A stretch of DNA of 64,000 nt from Symsagittifera roscoffensis. Taxonomy: Eukaryota; Xenacoelomorpha; Acoela; Convolutidae. Positions 1-10,464 of the stretch are shown here, one piece after another. The stretch is from positions 29,130,403-29,194,402 of the forward strand of contig NC_087067.1 of NCBI RefSeq assembly GCF_963678635.1, given 5' to 3'. The notes beneath the pieces were generated by a model. That model was not told the origin of the DNA and ran no database searches. It saw nothing but the letters and a program-made list of their open reading frames with translations. Position 1 is the first letter of the stretch, and each line of letters starts with the position of its first letter. A program made the position numbers and the translations under genes.

Positions 1-1798
1 TCACGAAAACAAAGTACTGATTTTCGAAACATCCATAATATAGAAAATAAGTTGACACGTTTTCAAATATATCAAGAAACAGAATTTGCATGTAAATATA
101 GCAATCCACTTTATAAAACACAATACTCTGAAATACTTGTCGAATACGAAAAAGGTTTCGACATGACCACTGGAAAAATAAAATTTGACCCTTATGCCAC
201 AAGTCACCCTATTAACGAAGGAACATCATACGTCCCAGTTATTTTTTATAAAAGCAAAGGTCAACCTGGTGGAAAACTAAAACCATATGACAGTAAAAGC
301 ACACGTTTACAAGAACTGTCACTAATGAATAGCACCTATTTTGGTAATATTCATTACGATATCCACTTAGACATGAAATTAGACTATACAATTAGTAGAA
401 CTTTCCAAGAAATGTCACTTTCTGAATTAGAAACACTTCATCAACTATGCGAATTAGAACGAACACAAATCTTACAATCACTCGCATTAGCTGTACTAAA
501 AATACCTTACGCAGGATACTTATTTCAGGAAACAGATCAAATTTTCTTGATTACGAAGGAAACATTTTATGGTTTTATACTTGCACCAAAAAAGAATCAC
601 CATTATATGTTTTCAAAGATAAACGTTGTTATAAAAGAATCCCCATATTCTATAAAAATAAAGTACATTTTGTCGATACACTTTCAAGACGAACTTATTT
701 TTGGGATACCGCAGTCGCAGGTGGATCAGAAAATAGCCACAATGTCGTACAATTAAACTCTGATGAAGATAAATACTACCTACTTACACCGTATTCTACA
801 TTAATGCAACCACTAAAAAAGTTTTCACCCGAAAGCATCCGAGCTATCGCTCGTAACCCAAATATTGATTTACAATAAATTGGAGTATACTCTAAATCTA
901 ATATACAACATCACATTAGAACACAACAATTTCAAGAATTACAAACACAAATGGACACAATACAACGACAATCAATCGACCAGAATTTAAGAAAACTTGC
1001 CGAAACCGCAGGATTTGCATTTATACACAAGACTACAGCGGATATTTTAGAGATATCAAAGACTACATATATTTAAACGGTGAAAAATACAGACCACAGG
1101 ACATTTCACCAATAAATATTTTCAGTTTTGTCACCTTAAAAAATGAAATTCTCGCCTTTCTAGGATGGCCCTATTACATCTTAGAAAAATTAACTATCTT
1201 ATACGCCATGTTTAATTTTATAGGATTTCTTTTCTCACTGTTAAAAGGAATCTATAACACATGCGCTATACACACACAAGTAAACCGACAAGCAAGTGTA
1301 GCACGTATACTATTTGCAGGATTTTTTAGATTTTTTTCATCCTCAATTAACAAAATACTTCTAGATGCACAAATAAAAGAATATAACACAAAAATTTCCA
1401 CAAGACCAAACACATATAACGAAGAACATAATAATGTAGGTACAACACCTACAGCACCACAGATACCAACTCTACCACAAAATCATCCATTATCATTAGT
1501 TCCCCGAAATTTTCGAAACCTAGCAATCACAAATAATCGAAACTTTCGACCAAATACAACACAAAGTCCCATTCAGCACGTAATGACAAATCATTCACAA
1601 AATGATAATACATATGAACAAATTATAGAACAACCTCACACCACCACTTTTCAATCTCAAAATAATCTTTTTTTTAGCAACGATGAGCCGACAACTTGGA
1701 TCCCTCCATCGCTCAAATTACCACCCAGCCAACCTTCAAACTCAAATCCCAATTATCCCACTTTTTTGCTTTCCCACAACCCGATTTTCCAATTATGA
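1..1798 (+). pseudogene. Envelope-like class III glycoprotein of an LTR retroelement, broken, copy 1
   Basis: The sequence is open from the window edge, so the start is missing. The reading runs in frame 1 to about 530, then frame 3 to an in-frame TAA at 876-878 and on to a TAA at 1074-1076, then frame 2 from about 1073 to a TGA at 1796-1798. Short motifs such as SGNRS, SPLY, RIPI and FVD in the middle third resemble, from memory, the class III fusion glycoproteins of chuviruses, which BEL/Pao retroelements have captured as env. A hydrophobic stretch at about 1208-1250 fits a membrane anchor, followed by an Asn/Pro/Thr-rich tail. Two frame changes and one stop make it non-functional as written. 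The family call is inference and a different env lineage is possible. Confidence 0.55.
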
Positions 1799-2829
1799 AT
1801 ATATCATCAAGCACGAATTCTGATACTAACTCAGGTATTTTAGTTTTTCATACTATCTCACAATTTAATAATGCTAATGTAGAAACCCCCGACGAATTTG
1901 CAGACTCCGAACCATCTCCCTCTACCCATACCCAGACCGACTCCTCAGTGTTTTCAGAACCCCCTTTTCAACCACTCCCATCCGTTTTCACTCCTTCTTA
2001 CGCTTCCCAAGTAACGCCGACCTATTCTCCATTTCAATCCGACAGATCACATAAAAACTCCCCAGATACCATCCAAATTTCCGCAAAACTCGACAATTTT
2101 ATAACATTACAACAACAACTAATACATCCCCAAACTCTCACAATACAGCAACTATCATCTACAATAACATTCTCAAATCCACCAACTCCTACACCCTCTT
2201 CAGCTTACACTCCATCATTAGCACAATCATCCACATCCACTGAAACACCTACCAGTACTAACCGAGCTTATCGCACTTTTAAACGAAAATTTCCAAATCA
2301 CCCATTCCCAACCAAACCCGGAACAGCCCGCAAATATATAAATCACCCGGAACACACAAACACAAAAAATTTTCTCGAAATCACATTACCCTCATTTCCA
2401 CAATATACATTAAACACACCCACCATTGCTAACGATACACGCAATTTTGTTGATGAGCACGTTCTAATGCCAACACTCCATTGGACAGCTTATTATCATT
2501 ATACTAACTCCCTCTGTCTACCATTAGCTAATACTACTGAAAGTATCGAGAAAAATAAAAACATGTTATATAAACTCACCACAGCACTAACACCTCGACA
2601 ATTTACTTACGTTGGATATAAAAAATTATTAAAAACATTCACCGCACCCCGAGTTAACGATTTTCAATAGAATACTACGATCATAATATCATCCGCTCTA
2701 ATCAAGATCAATATTTAGATGAAGACCGCTTCGCAAACCCGCAACTAACAGAAAAATTTTTCATTAAAACATCATACGTATTTACACTCAATTTTCTTGA
2801 TAGATAGCATGATCAAATTATATCCGAAT
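369..2829 (+). repeat. Tandem direct duplication, unit 1 (2461 bp)
   Basis: The unit matches 2830-5290 at a constant offset of 2461 with no difference I could find, and all predicted proteins in the two units are identical. It covers the second half of the env-like gene and the Ser/Thr/Pro-rich ORF. Sequence left of 369 and right of 5290 is single copy. The junction at 2829/2830 joins the end of the unit to its start. It is either a very recent duplication or an assembly artefact. Confidence 0.93.
1795..2670 (+). CDS. Unknown Ser/Thr/Pro-rich ORF downstream of env, copy 1
   Basis: This is an uninterrupted reading frame of 291 residues. I chose the ATG at 1795 because it overlaps the TGA of the env-like frame (ATGA, 1795-1798), as in coupled retroelement or viral genes. 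The frame is also open upstream to about 1696. Roughly the first 190 residues are low-complexity Ser/Thr/Pro/Gln-rich. A basic patch (FKRKF) follows, then a more globular C-terminal third rich in aromatic residues. I recognise no domain. After the TAG, coding-like sequence continues in another frame to about 2808, so this may be the front of a longer broken gene ending near 5935. It could be an accessory protein of the retroelement. Confidence 0.45.
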   Translation: MNISSSTNSDTNSGILVFHTISQFNNANVETPDEFADSEPSPSTHTQTDSSVFSEPPFQPLPSVFTPSYASQVTPTYSPFQSDRSHKNSPDTIQISAKLDNFITLQQQLIHPQTLTIQQLSSTITFSNPPTPTPSSAYTPSLAQSSTSTETPTSTNRAYRTFKRKFPNHPFPTKPGTARKYINHPEHTNTKNFLEITLPSFPQYTLNTPTIANDTRNFVDEHVLMPTLHWTAYYHYTNSLCLPLANTTESIEKNKNMLYKLTTALTPRQFTYVGYKKLLKTFTAPRVNDFQ

Positions 2830-4259
2830 AGACATGAAATTAGACTATACAATTAGTAGAACTTTCCAAGAAATGTCACTTTCTGAATTAGAAACACTTC
2901 ATCAACTATGCGAATTAGAACGAACACAAATCTTACAATCACTCGCATTAGCTGTACTAAAAATACCTTACGCAGGATACTTATTTCAGGAAACAGATCA
3001 AATTTTCTTGATTACGAAGGAAACATTTTATGGTTTTATACTTGCACCAAAAAAGAATCACCATTATATGTTTTCAAAGATAAACGTTGTTATAAAAGAA
3101 TCCCCATATTCTATAAAAATAAAGTACATTTTGTCGATACACTTTCAAGACGAACTTATTTTTGGGATACCGCAGTCGCAGGTGGATCAGAAAATAGCCA
3201 CAATGTCGTACAATTAAACTCTGATGAAGATAAATACTACCTACTTACACCGTATTCTACATTAATGCAACCACTAAAAAAGTTTTCACCCGAAAGCATC
3301 CGAGCTATCGCTCGTAACCCAAATATTGATTTACAATAAATTGGAGTATACTCTAAATCTAATATACAACATCACATTAGAACACAACAATTTCAAGAAT
3401 TACAAACACAAATGGACACAATACAACGACAATCAATCGACCAGAATTTAAGAAAACTTGCCGAAACCGCAGGATTTGCATTTATACACAAGACTACAGC
3501 GGATATTTTAGAGATATCAAAGACTACATATATTTAAACGGTGAAAAATACAGACCACAGGACATTTCACCAATAAATATTTTCAGTTTTGTCACCTTAA
3601 AAAATGAAATTCTCGCCTTTCTAGGATGGCCCTATTACATCTTAGAAAAATTAACTATCTTATACGCCATGTTTAATTTTATAGGATTTCTTTTCTCACT
3701 GTTAAAAGGAATCTATAACACATGCGCTATACACACACAAGTAAACCGACAAGCAAGTGTAGCACGTATACTATTTGCAGGATTTTTTAGATTTTTTTCA
3801 TCCTCAATTAACAAAATACTTCTAGATGCACAAATAAAAGAATATAACACAAAAATTTCCACAAGACCAAACACATATAACGAAGAACATAATAATGTAG
3901 GTACAACACCTACAGCACCACAGATACCAACTCTACCACAAAATCATCCATTATCATTAGTTCCCCGAAATTTTCGAAACCTAGCAATCACAAATAATCG
4001 AAACTTTCGACCAAATACAACACAAAGTCCCATTCAGCACGTAATGACAAATCATTCACAAAATGATAATACATATGAACAAATTATAGAACAACCTCAC
4101 ACCACCACTTTTCAATCTCAAAATAATCTTTTTTTTAGCAACGATGAGCCGACAACTTGGATCCCTCCATCGCTCAAATTACCACCCAGCCAACCTTCAA
4201 ACTCAAATCCCAATTATCCCACTTTTTTGCTTTCCCACAACCCGATTTTCCAATTATGA
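2830..4259 (+). pseudogene. Envelope-like glycoprotein, broken, copy 2 (5' truncated)
   Basis: Repeats the later part of the env-like gene, from the position equivalent to 369. It carries the same frame change, the same in-frame TAA (3337-3339) and the same second frame change as the first copy, so these breaks predate the duplication or come from one assembled template. The frame ends with TGA at 4257-4259. The N-terminal part is absent because the duplication starts inside the gene. Confidence 0.55.
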
Positions 4260-5131
4260 ATATATCATCAAGCACGAATTCTGATACTAACTCAGGTATT
4301 TTAGTTTTTCATACTATCTCACAATTTAATAATGCTAATGTAGAAACCCCCGACGAATTTGCAGACTCCGAACCATCTCCCTCTACCCATACCCAGACCG
4401 ACTCCTCAGTGTTTTCAGAACCCCCTTTTCAACCACTCCCATCCGTTTTCACTCCTTCTTACGCTTCCCAAGTAACGCCGACCTATTCTCCATTTCAATC
4501 CGACAGATCACATAAAAACTCCCCAGATACCATCCAAATTTCCGCAAAACTCGACAATTTTATAACATTACAACAACAACTAATACATCCCCAAACTCTC
4601 ACAATACAGCAACTATCATCTACAATAACATTCTCAAATCCACCAACTCCTACACCCTCTTCAGCTTACACTCCATCATTAGCACAATCATCCACATCCA
4701 CTGAAACACCTACCAGTACTAACCGAGCTTATCGCACTTTTAAACGAAAATTTCCAAATCACCCATTCCCAACCAAACCCGGAACAGCCCGCAAATATAT
4801 AAATCACCCGGAACACACAAACACAAAAAATTTTCTCGAAATCACATTACCCTCATTTCCACAATATACATTAAACACACCCACCATTGCTAACGATACA
4901 CGCAATTTTGTTGATGAGCACGTTCTAATGCCAACACTCCATTGGACAGCTTATTATCATTATACTAACTCCCTCTGTCTACCATTAGCTAATACTACTG
5001 AAAGTATCGAGAAAAATAAAAACATGTTATATAAACTCACCACAGCACTAACACCTCGACAATTTACTTACGTTGGATATAAAAAATTATTAAAAACATT
5101 CACCGCACCCCGAGTTAACGATTTTCAATAG
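4256..5131 (+). CDS. Unknown Ser/Thr/Pro-rich ORF downstream of env, copy 2
   Basis: Identical to the 291-residue ORF at 1795-2670, with the same ATGA overlap (4256-4259) with the preceding env-like frame. This copy is followed by the unique right-hand sequence, so it shows the native order: env-like gene, this ORF, then coding-like segments to 5935. No known domain was recognised. Confidence 0.45.
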   Translation: MNISSSTNSDTNSGILVFHTISQFNNANVETPDEFADSEPSPSTHTQTDSSVFSEPPFQPLPSVFTPSYASQVTPTYSPFQSDRSHKNSPDTIQISAKLDNFITLQQQLIHPQTLTIQQLSSTITFSNPPTPTPSSAYTPSLAQSSTSTETPTSTNRAYRTFKRKFPNHPFPTKPGTARKYINHPEHTNTKNFLEITLPSFPQYTLNTPTIANDTRNFVDEHVLMPTLHWTAYYHYTNSLCLPLANTTESIEKNKNMLYKLTTALTPRQFTYVGYKKLLKTFTAPRVNDFQ

Positions 5132-5463
5132 AATACTACGATCATAATATCATCCGCTCTAATCAAGATCAATATTTAGATGAAGACCGCTTCGCAAACC
5201 CGCAACTAACAGAAAAATTTTTCATTAAAACATCATACGTATTTACACTCAATTTTCTTGATAGATAGCATGATCAAATTATATCCGAATCATTAGTCGA
5301 TATTCAAGCATATGAAAGCTTCTATGATAAATTTCAGATATTTGCATTAACCTTTCACTTTCATTCACCACAGGAACGCGATTTGCACTGTTCCCACGAT
5401 ATTATGTTACGCATTAAGCAAACGCACACATACATATTATCGTTTTATACAAAATCATTTTGA
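5132..5463 (+). pseudogene. Broken coding-like continuation of the downstream ORF
   Basis: After the TAG of the preceding ORF, two overlapping open stretches carry coding-like composition. One runs to about 5269, the other from about 5270 to a TGA at 5461-5463. They are in different frames and neither has a good start. I infer that they and the ORF at 5465 are parts of one decayed gene. No domain recognised. Confidence 0.35.
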
Positions 5464-5464
5464 T

Positions 5465-5935
5465 TTGCACACTCCATCAAGACAACCTCACCATCGTTTT
5501 CAGTTTCTTAAATCAAAATACACGTCACCATTTTTTTTAAATTTTACATATTGCATTAAAGATACTAACCTACACGGCATCCTCCGCAATTATGACCCAG
5601 TTACCCAAATTTATATATTTTGTCCCATCACGAAGGCCTTCAATGCTGAAGAATCAAAACCCTTCCTTATCCCGCATGAATTTATCACACCTATTGAAAT
5701 ACACATATTAGAATTCATCCACAATACTAAATATAAGCATAAAATATATAACCTCATCCAAAACACACCTTACGAGTTCGCAGTGGGCACAGAAGAACTA
5801 AACACCATCAAGGCACTTCAATTGCTTTGGCCACTGCTACAAACTAAAATTATCATACGCATACTAGCCAAGTTACTAACACCATCTGACATGATTCACG
5901 ACATCTTCCCCCACGGCTTTTTCCCAGAAGACTAA
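5465..5935 (+). CDS. Hypothetical ORF, possible C-terminal part of the retroelement's last gene
   Basis: 156-codon open frame ending in TAA at 5933-5935. The first codon given is TTG, so the true start is uncertain and the frame may be entered by frameshift from the stretch ending at 5463. The product is mixed in composition with several aromatic and basic residues, and has no signal peptide or membrane segment. I do not recognise it. Its position after env suggests the 3' end of the same retroelement. Confidence 0.35.
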   Translation: MHTPSRQPHHRFQFLKSKYTSPFFLNFTYCIKDTNLHGILRNYDPVTQIYIFCPITKAFNAEESKPFLIPHEFITPIEIHILEFIHNTKYKHKIYNLIQNTPYEFAVGTEELNTIKALQLLWPLLQTKIIIRILAKLLTPSDMIHDIFPHGFFPED

Positions 5936-7521
5936 GGTAACTATAAATTAAATTACTTTTAACTAATAAATTCAAGTGTATACTAACCAATTTCTATCAA
6001 TGTTTGATTTATTCTTTTAGTCTTCACACCACAATCATCTACAAATAAAATACAAAACTTGTTAAATTATATTCAAACTCCTTAATCTTTTGCACTAAAT
6101 AATGTAGTAAAATTCAAACCCATTGTAGTAATTTCATTTATAAATTATTTCCCCACGAAGCAGTAAAATTAAATACGATGAAAATTTATAATTTTAAACT
6201 TCCCCAAAACGCAGTAAAATTCAAATTCAATGCAATAAATTCATAAAATGAGAAAGCAGTACTAACTTTTTCAATATTTTTATTCATTCGCACAAAAATT
6301 CTATCCAAACTCGCACAGCTCGCCCACGAAGAATTGTTTAAATAATGAATTTCAGTTTCAAGCTTTCACACTCAACAACTCTAACACACGATAACAAATT
6401 TCAAACTTTCCTTTAACCCGGTTGGAAAGGAATTATATACTAAACAAAACTAACCAACGCAGCTTACTAAACAACACAACACATAGAATAACAGCATGAC
6501 TAAGAAAAGGAAACCAATGGTGCCCAATCCGGATTAACCCAGCTTAAAACTGGATAATTTATTCTTTTGAAGACTATTATAAAGTCTAAGAAAGAAATCA
6601 TAAAACACAAAAAATTCTCAGGACAATTCCAAACCAAAAACAATTTGATTTTTGAAAAAAGGACACAACCAAAGTAACATAAAAAAGACCAGAAAAAACC
6701 AACATAAAAATTATCACATAACAGGACCTCTCAAAGAAACAGCATGCAATCATACTCCCACCTCTGGCTTAACCCACCAGAGAAGGACGTCCTGAGCATG
6801 CTTATAGCCGGCCTAACCCACCGCGCTACACACACGCTTTGTGACCACACTTCAATTTTTAATAAAAGGTACTCAATGTGAGTAACTCTTCAAAATAACT
6901 GAACTAAAACAAAACGCTTTTGTGAAAACGACTAACTAAGTTCATTATTAAAAAACCAAATTAACATAAATTTATAAAATGTAAATCATACTTTGCAGTA
7001 TATAGATCATACACAACAACAAAGACGAACATCCAAAGACTAGACGACCCCATCACACTCGAGCAAAAGAATGGCTAAACACAACCGACATGCCGTCCAC
7101 AATCACGACTCAAAGGATTTAGAGTACGACTTGACTTCGCAGAAAAGGACTCCATTGAACTAGACCAATGACCACCTCGATGCTCAAGTATACGTACAGA
7201 TCCGAGTTACAAGGCATCCCTTCCAAACACGATCTTCACGCCATTCCCAGACGAGGCTGCACACAAAACAGTTCTCTACTAATACAGAAAAACCTGACAT
7301 AGCAAACTATTTTGAAATCGGTTTGATTTCATTGGGGACCACAGTCGTTGTCGAATGACAAGATAACAACTTCATATCCACAATTCCAGCGTCCTGGAAC
7401 GTTCTTCTTCAAGAGGAACCGGATAAGAAAATGATGTTTGCCAAATACCAACGTTCATCATCCATCCTTCAATTGCAGAAAAGAAAGATAGTTCTAAAAA
7501 ACTCTGTAAACCCCGGATGGG
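5936..7521 (+). other. Non-coding stretch between the last retroelement ORF and LTR A
   Basis: No convincing coding sequence on either strand. The first 1 kb is A-rich. From about 6480 to 6830 three short segments contain related words (ggattaaccc, ggcttaaccc, ggcctaaccc). If LTR A is the 3' LTR of the env element this is its 3' untranslated region, but no clear polypurine tract sits directly before 7522. The only long reverse frame (7372-7599) runs into LTR A and was not accepted. Confidence 0.4.
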
Positions 7522-7930
7522 TGGAACTTGATCTAAACTACGTTTTATTATTGGATAAATTAGATATTTTACCACTGTAAAATATTTAATATTAACCAAT
7601 CATAATCCATCCAACTAACAACCCACTTATTTTTAAGTGCTGAAATTACTTGTAATTTCAGCACCAGAGAGATTTGAATTTAACTTAGAAATTAGTTGCC
7701 TCTCCAAGAGAACTTCAGCCGCCGCAATAAACCAGTATACTCCAGATCTATTGAGCATAGCAGAGACTAGTTAAACACCCTGAGACTAGTAGATATAAGA
7801 GTAAGAATAGGATCGGTATTAGACTAAGAAGTTGCACGAATCTATCCGGCCGAAAATAAGATAGCGTGACGAGCAGACGGTGTACCCTATCCGAAATCAC
7901 TCTATGAATTAACCAAAAGGACCTAACTCA
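7522..7930 (+). mobile_element. LTR A (409 bp), solo or 3' LTR
   Basis: First of four related copies (A 7522, B 10055, C 13245, D 35297). The shared element starts TGGA and ends CTCA, the TG...CA ends expected of an LTR. Flanks of A show no matching short direct repeat (atggg before, gtagt after), so it is not a simple solo LTR with intact target duplication. It may be the 3' LTR of the env-bearing element to its left, or was rearranged during the neighbouring duplication. It is nearly identical to D except for scattered substitutions. Confidence 0.75.
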
Positions 7931-10054
7931 GTAGTACAAATTTGGGCCAAAATAAATCACCGCTCACGCGTTTCAAATTTTACGAAAACTGATTGCAGGT
8001 AAATTACCGTTTTGGTTTTGAGATCAGGAGGTTATTTTTCAGCAGATGGCGAAACAATTCAATTGAAAAATGGCTATTTAAAAAGAACCACCCCGAGAAA
8101 AAATTCGATTGTTCCACCGGGTTGACAAAAAAGCGTATCATACGACTTGGCACCATGAAAAATGCTGGTGCTGCAGTTTCTTTCACTTTAATAATTTTGT
8201 GATTGAATAATGGTATCATGAAAAATGCAACAATCAAATCACTCGGTAACTTTTTACTTTTTGGTTTTTGCCACACTCTAGAATGAAAAAAACTTTTCAC
8301 ACAAAAAAAGTTGTGTAAAAAACAGAGCAAAGAACAATTTTTGGTACTATGAAACTATTAGATAACCCTTTGTTCTATAGTATGAAGTTCTATAAATATC
8401 ATTTTTTTCTACAGGAAAAAAAACAAAAATGTTCGATTTGATTTTTTGGCTCTTTGTCCTTCCACTACACCGAGTAAAATTTTGCTCACATTGTTGGATT
8501 GCTATCAAAGTTGACGTACGGAATTATTAGGCAATGGATACATATTTAGTCATAGTTCGCCTTGTAAAAGAACTCGTTACCCCATGACGTTGATGCTCGT
8601 ATGAGGTGGGGGAAAAGAAAAGAGTCGAAGCTTTGTGTTTTTATCGAAAAATAAATCAACCAAGGTCTTTCTATCATAAGAAAACAGAAGAGTGTCAGCG
8701 ACAGTTACTACGCAGATAAACTAAATTGGGTAATATAAGCTATCTTTGGGTGCAAGCATTTTCACTCAGAAAAGTATTTCAAAAAGGTAACTTTTGTATA
8801 TGGCTAGAAAACTACTTAGAAACTTTTGCTGGTTGAGAAAAGAAGTCTGTTTTTTTTAAAGTAGGTTTAATTTAGGTTATGAAAAATAACATTTGCTTCA
8901 TAAAAAACACTTGCTTTTGGTTTTTGGATGTGTTAAGTGAAAGACTCAACCTGGACTACGTTATAGACAAAATAACAAAATTTACAAGACTTTTTTTCCG
9001 TAAAATGTTTATTTGAGCACAAAAGTGAGTCTGCAATCAAAAAAACCTAGATATTTTATCTCAATTTTTAAACGGACATCAATCTGGGCCTTCTTATGTC
9101 TGGAACTGAAAACTAACACAAGTTTTTACGGAAACTAAGGGTATCATACTTTTTCGGTTAATTGCCTCCTGCCCCTAGTACATCGTATAGCTCGCAGTTT
9201 ACGCAACACGTGAGGCTCTCTTGAGAGGTTGTCAACCCTTGTTTTGAAGCTCATACAACAATTAAGTGCGAAAAAGTAGCCGGACGCACGTTATTCTAGT
9301 TCTTGATATAAGCGAAAAACTATTTTTCTGTATCGTTAGAGTTCTAGATCAACTGTACAACCTGGGTAAGCGACCCGGGTATGGAGTCGTCGAGTAAAAA
9401 TAAAAACCCACTTCTTCTCGCTACTCGTACCAATTGGAAGGTCAAAGAGTGCAATGTAAAACACGAAAAGGGTAGTTGCCTAATTTTAAAGCGCTTAAGA
9501 GCTCAACGGTAGCAGGTGTATTTTGATTGGTTTAAATTTGATTGATTTGCGTTTGTTCCTTGTTAAACATTGGTTTTTGACAGATCTAAGCTTTTTCAGT
9601 CGGTGAGACGCAATTTAATGAAGTGAAAGCACAATAATGCAAAATTCTCTGATTTATAGGGGAGTTGAAGGGAAAAGCTAACAAGCAATTTTTTTATTAA
9701 ACTTTTCAGAAATCGTAAATTTTCATTTTGTTGGGGATGTTGTCTCCGAAATTAAGGTCCGGCGCAATTTTTTTTGGCTACCATCACTTTCAAAGGTTGG
9801 GAAGTAATAATGCCTTAGGGTGCGTCTCAGAGAACACATGTAGGCTTCATTTGTGCTGGTATCATGTTAAATCCGTTACAGCCGCAATTCAAATTCCTGG
9901 CCCCAAGGAAAAATTCCAAGCAAAAAAAATCAATTCAATGTCGAGGAAAGCTTGTCTGAATTTTTTCCTGCCACTTCAGTGCGAATTTTTCCTGCTAGCC
10001 TTACTCATTGACTTATCTCTGATTATAGGTCAGTTTTTACTGTAGTCAACCTCC
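7931..10054 (+). repeat. Segmental duplication unit X1 between LTR A and LTR B
   Basis: Aligns end to end with 10465-13244, with scattered substitutions and small indels. It lacks about 620 bp: at about 9644 it jumps from sequence matching 12206 to sequence matching about 12830. The missing part holds the serine-racemase-like exon 12607-12751. The open frames in it (for example 8004-8330 reverse and 9728-10045) are intron-like shadows with no recognisable product. Confidence 0.85.
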
Positions 10055-10464
10055 TGGAACCAGATATAAACTATAATTATTATTGGTTATAAATTGGATA
10101 TCTTATCTCTATAAAAAATTTAATATTAACCAATCACGATCCATCTAACTAACAACACACTTATTTGTGAGTGCTGAAACTACTTGTAATTTCAGCACCA
10201 GAGAGGTTTGAATTTAACTTAGAAATTAGTTACCTCTCCAAGAGACCTTTAGCAATCGCAATTAGCCAGTATACTCTAGGTCTATTGAGCCTAGCAGAGA
10301 CTAGTTAAACACCCTGAGACTAGTAAATATAAGAGTAAGATTAGGATCGGTATTAGACGAAGAAGTTGCACGAATCTATCCGGCCGAAAATAAGATAGCG
10401 TGACGAGGAGACGGTGTACCCTATCCGAAATTACTCTATGAATTAACCAAAAGGACCTAACTCA
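10055..10464 (+). mobile_element. LTR B (410 bp), hybrid of LTR A and LTR C types
   Basis: TGGA start and CTCA end like the other copies. The first ~55 bases share C-specific variants (CAGAT after TGGAAC, and ttatctctataaaa) whereas the remainder shares A-specific sequence, including a segment around 10290-10320 that C lacks. The left flank matches the left flank of C and the right flank matches the right flank of A. This is the product expected from unequal crossing-over between A-type and C-type LTRs. Confidence 0.8.

Larger units (their letters stand above)
2830..5290 (+). repeat. Tandem direct duplication, unit 2 (2461 bp)
   Basis: Second unit of the duplication that starts at 369. Its right boundary is where sequence stops matching 2829 onward. 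Only this copy continues into the unique downstream segment that ends with the ORF at 5465-5935. Confidence 0.93.

Noticed and set aside
7372-7599. 75-codon minus-strand frame
   Set aside because: It crosses the boundary of LTR A and has no recognisable product.
8004-8330. 108-codon minus-strand frame next to LTR A
   Set aside because: The corresponding frame is not kept in the duplicate segment at 10540-10870, so it is not under selection.
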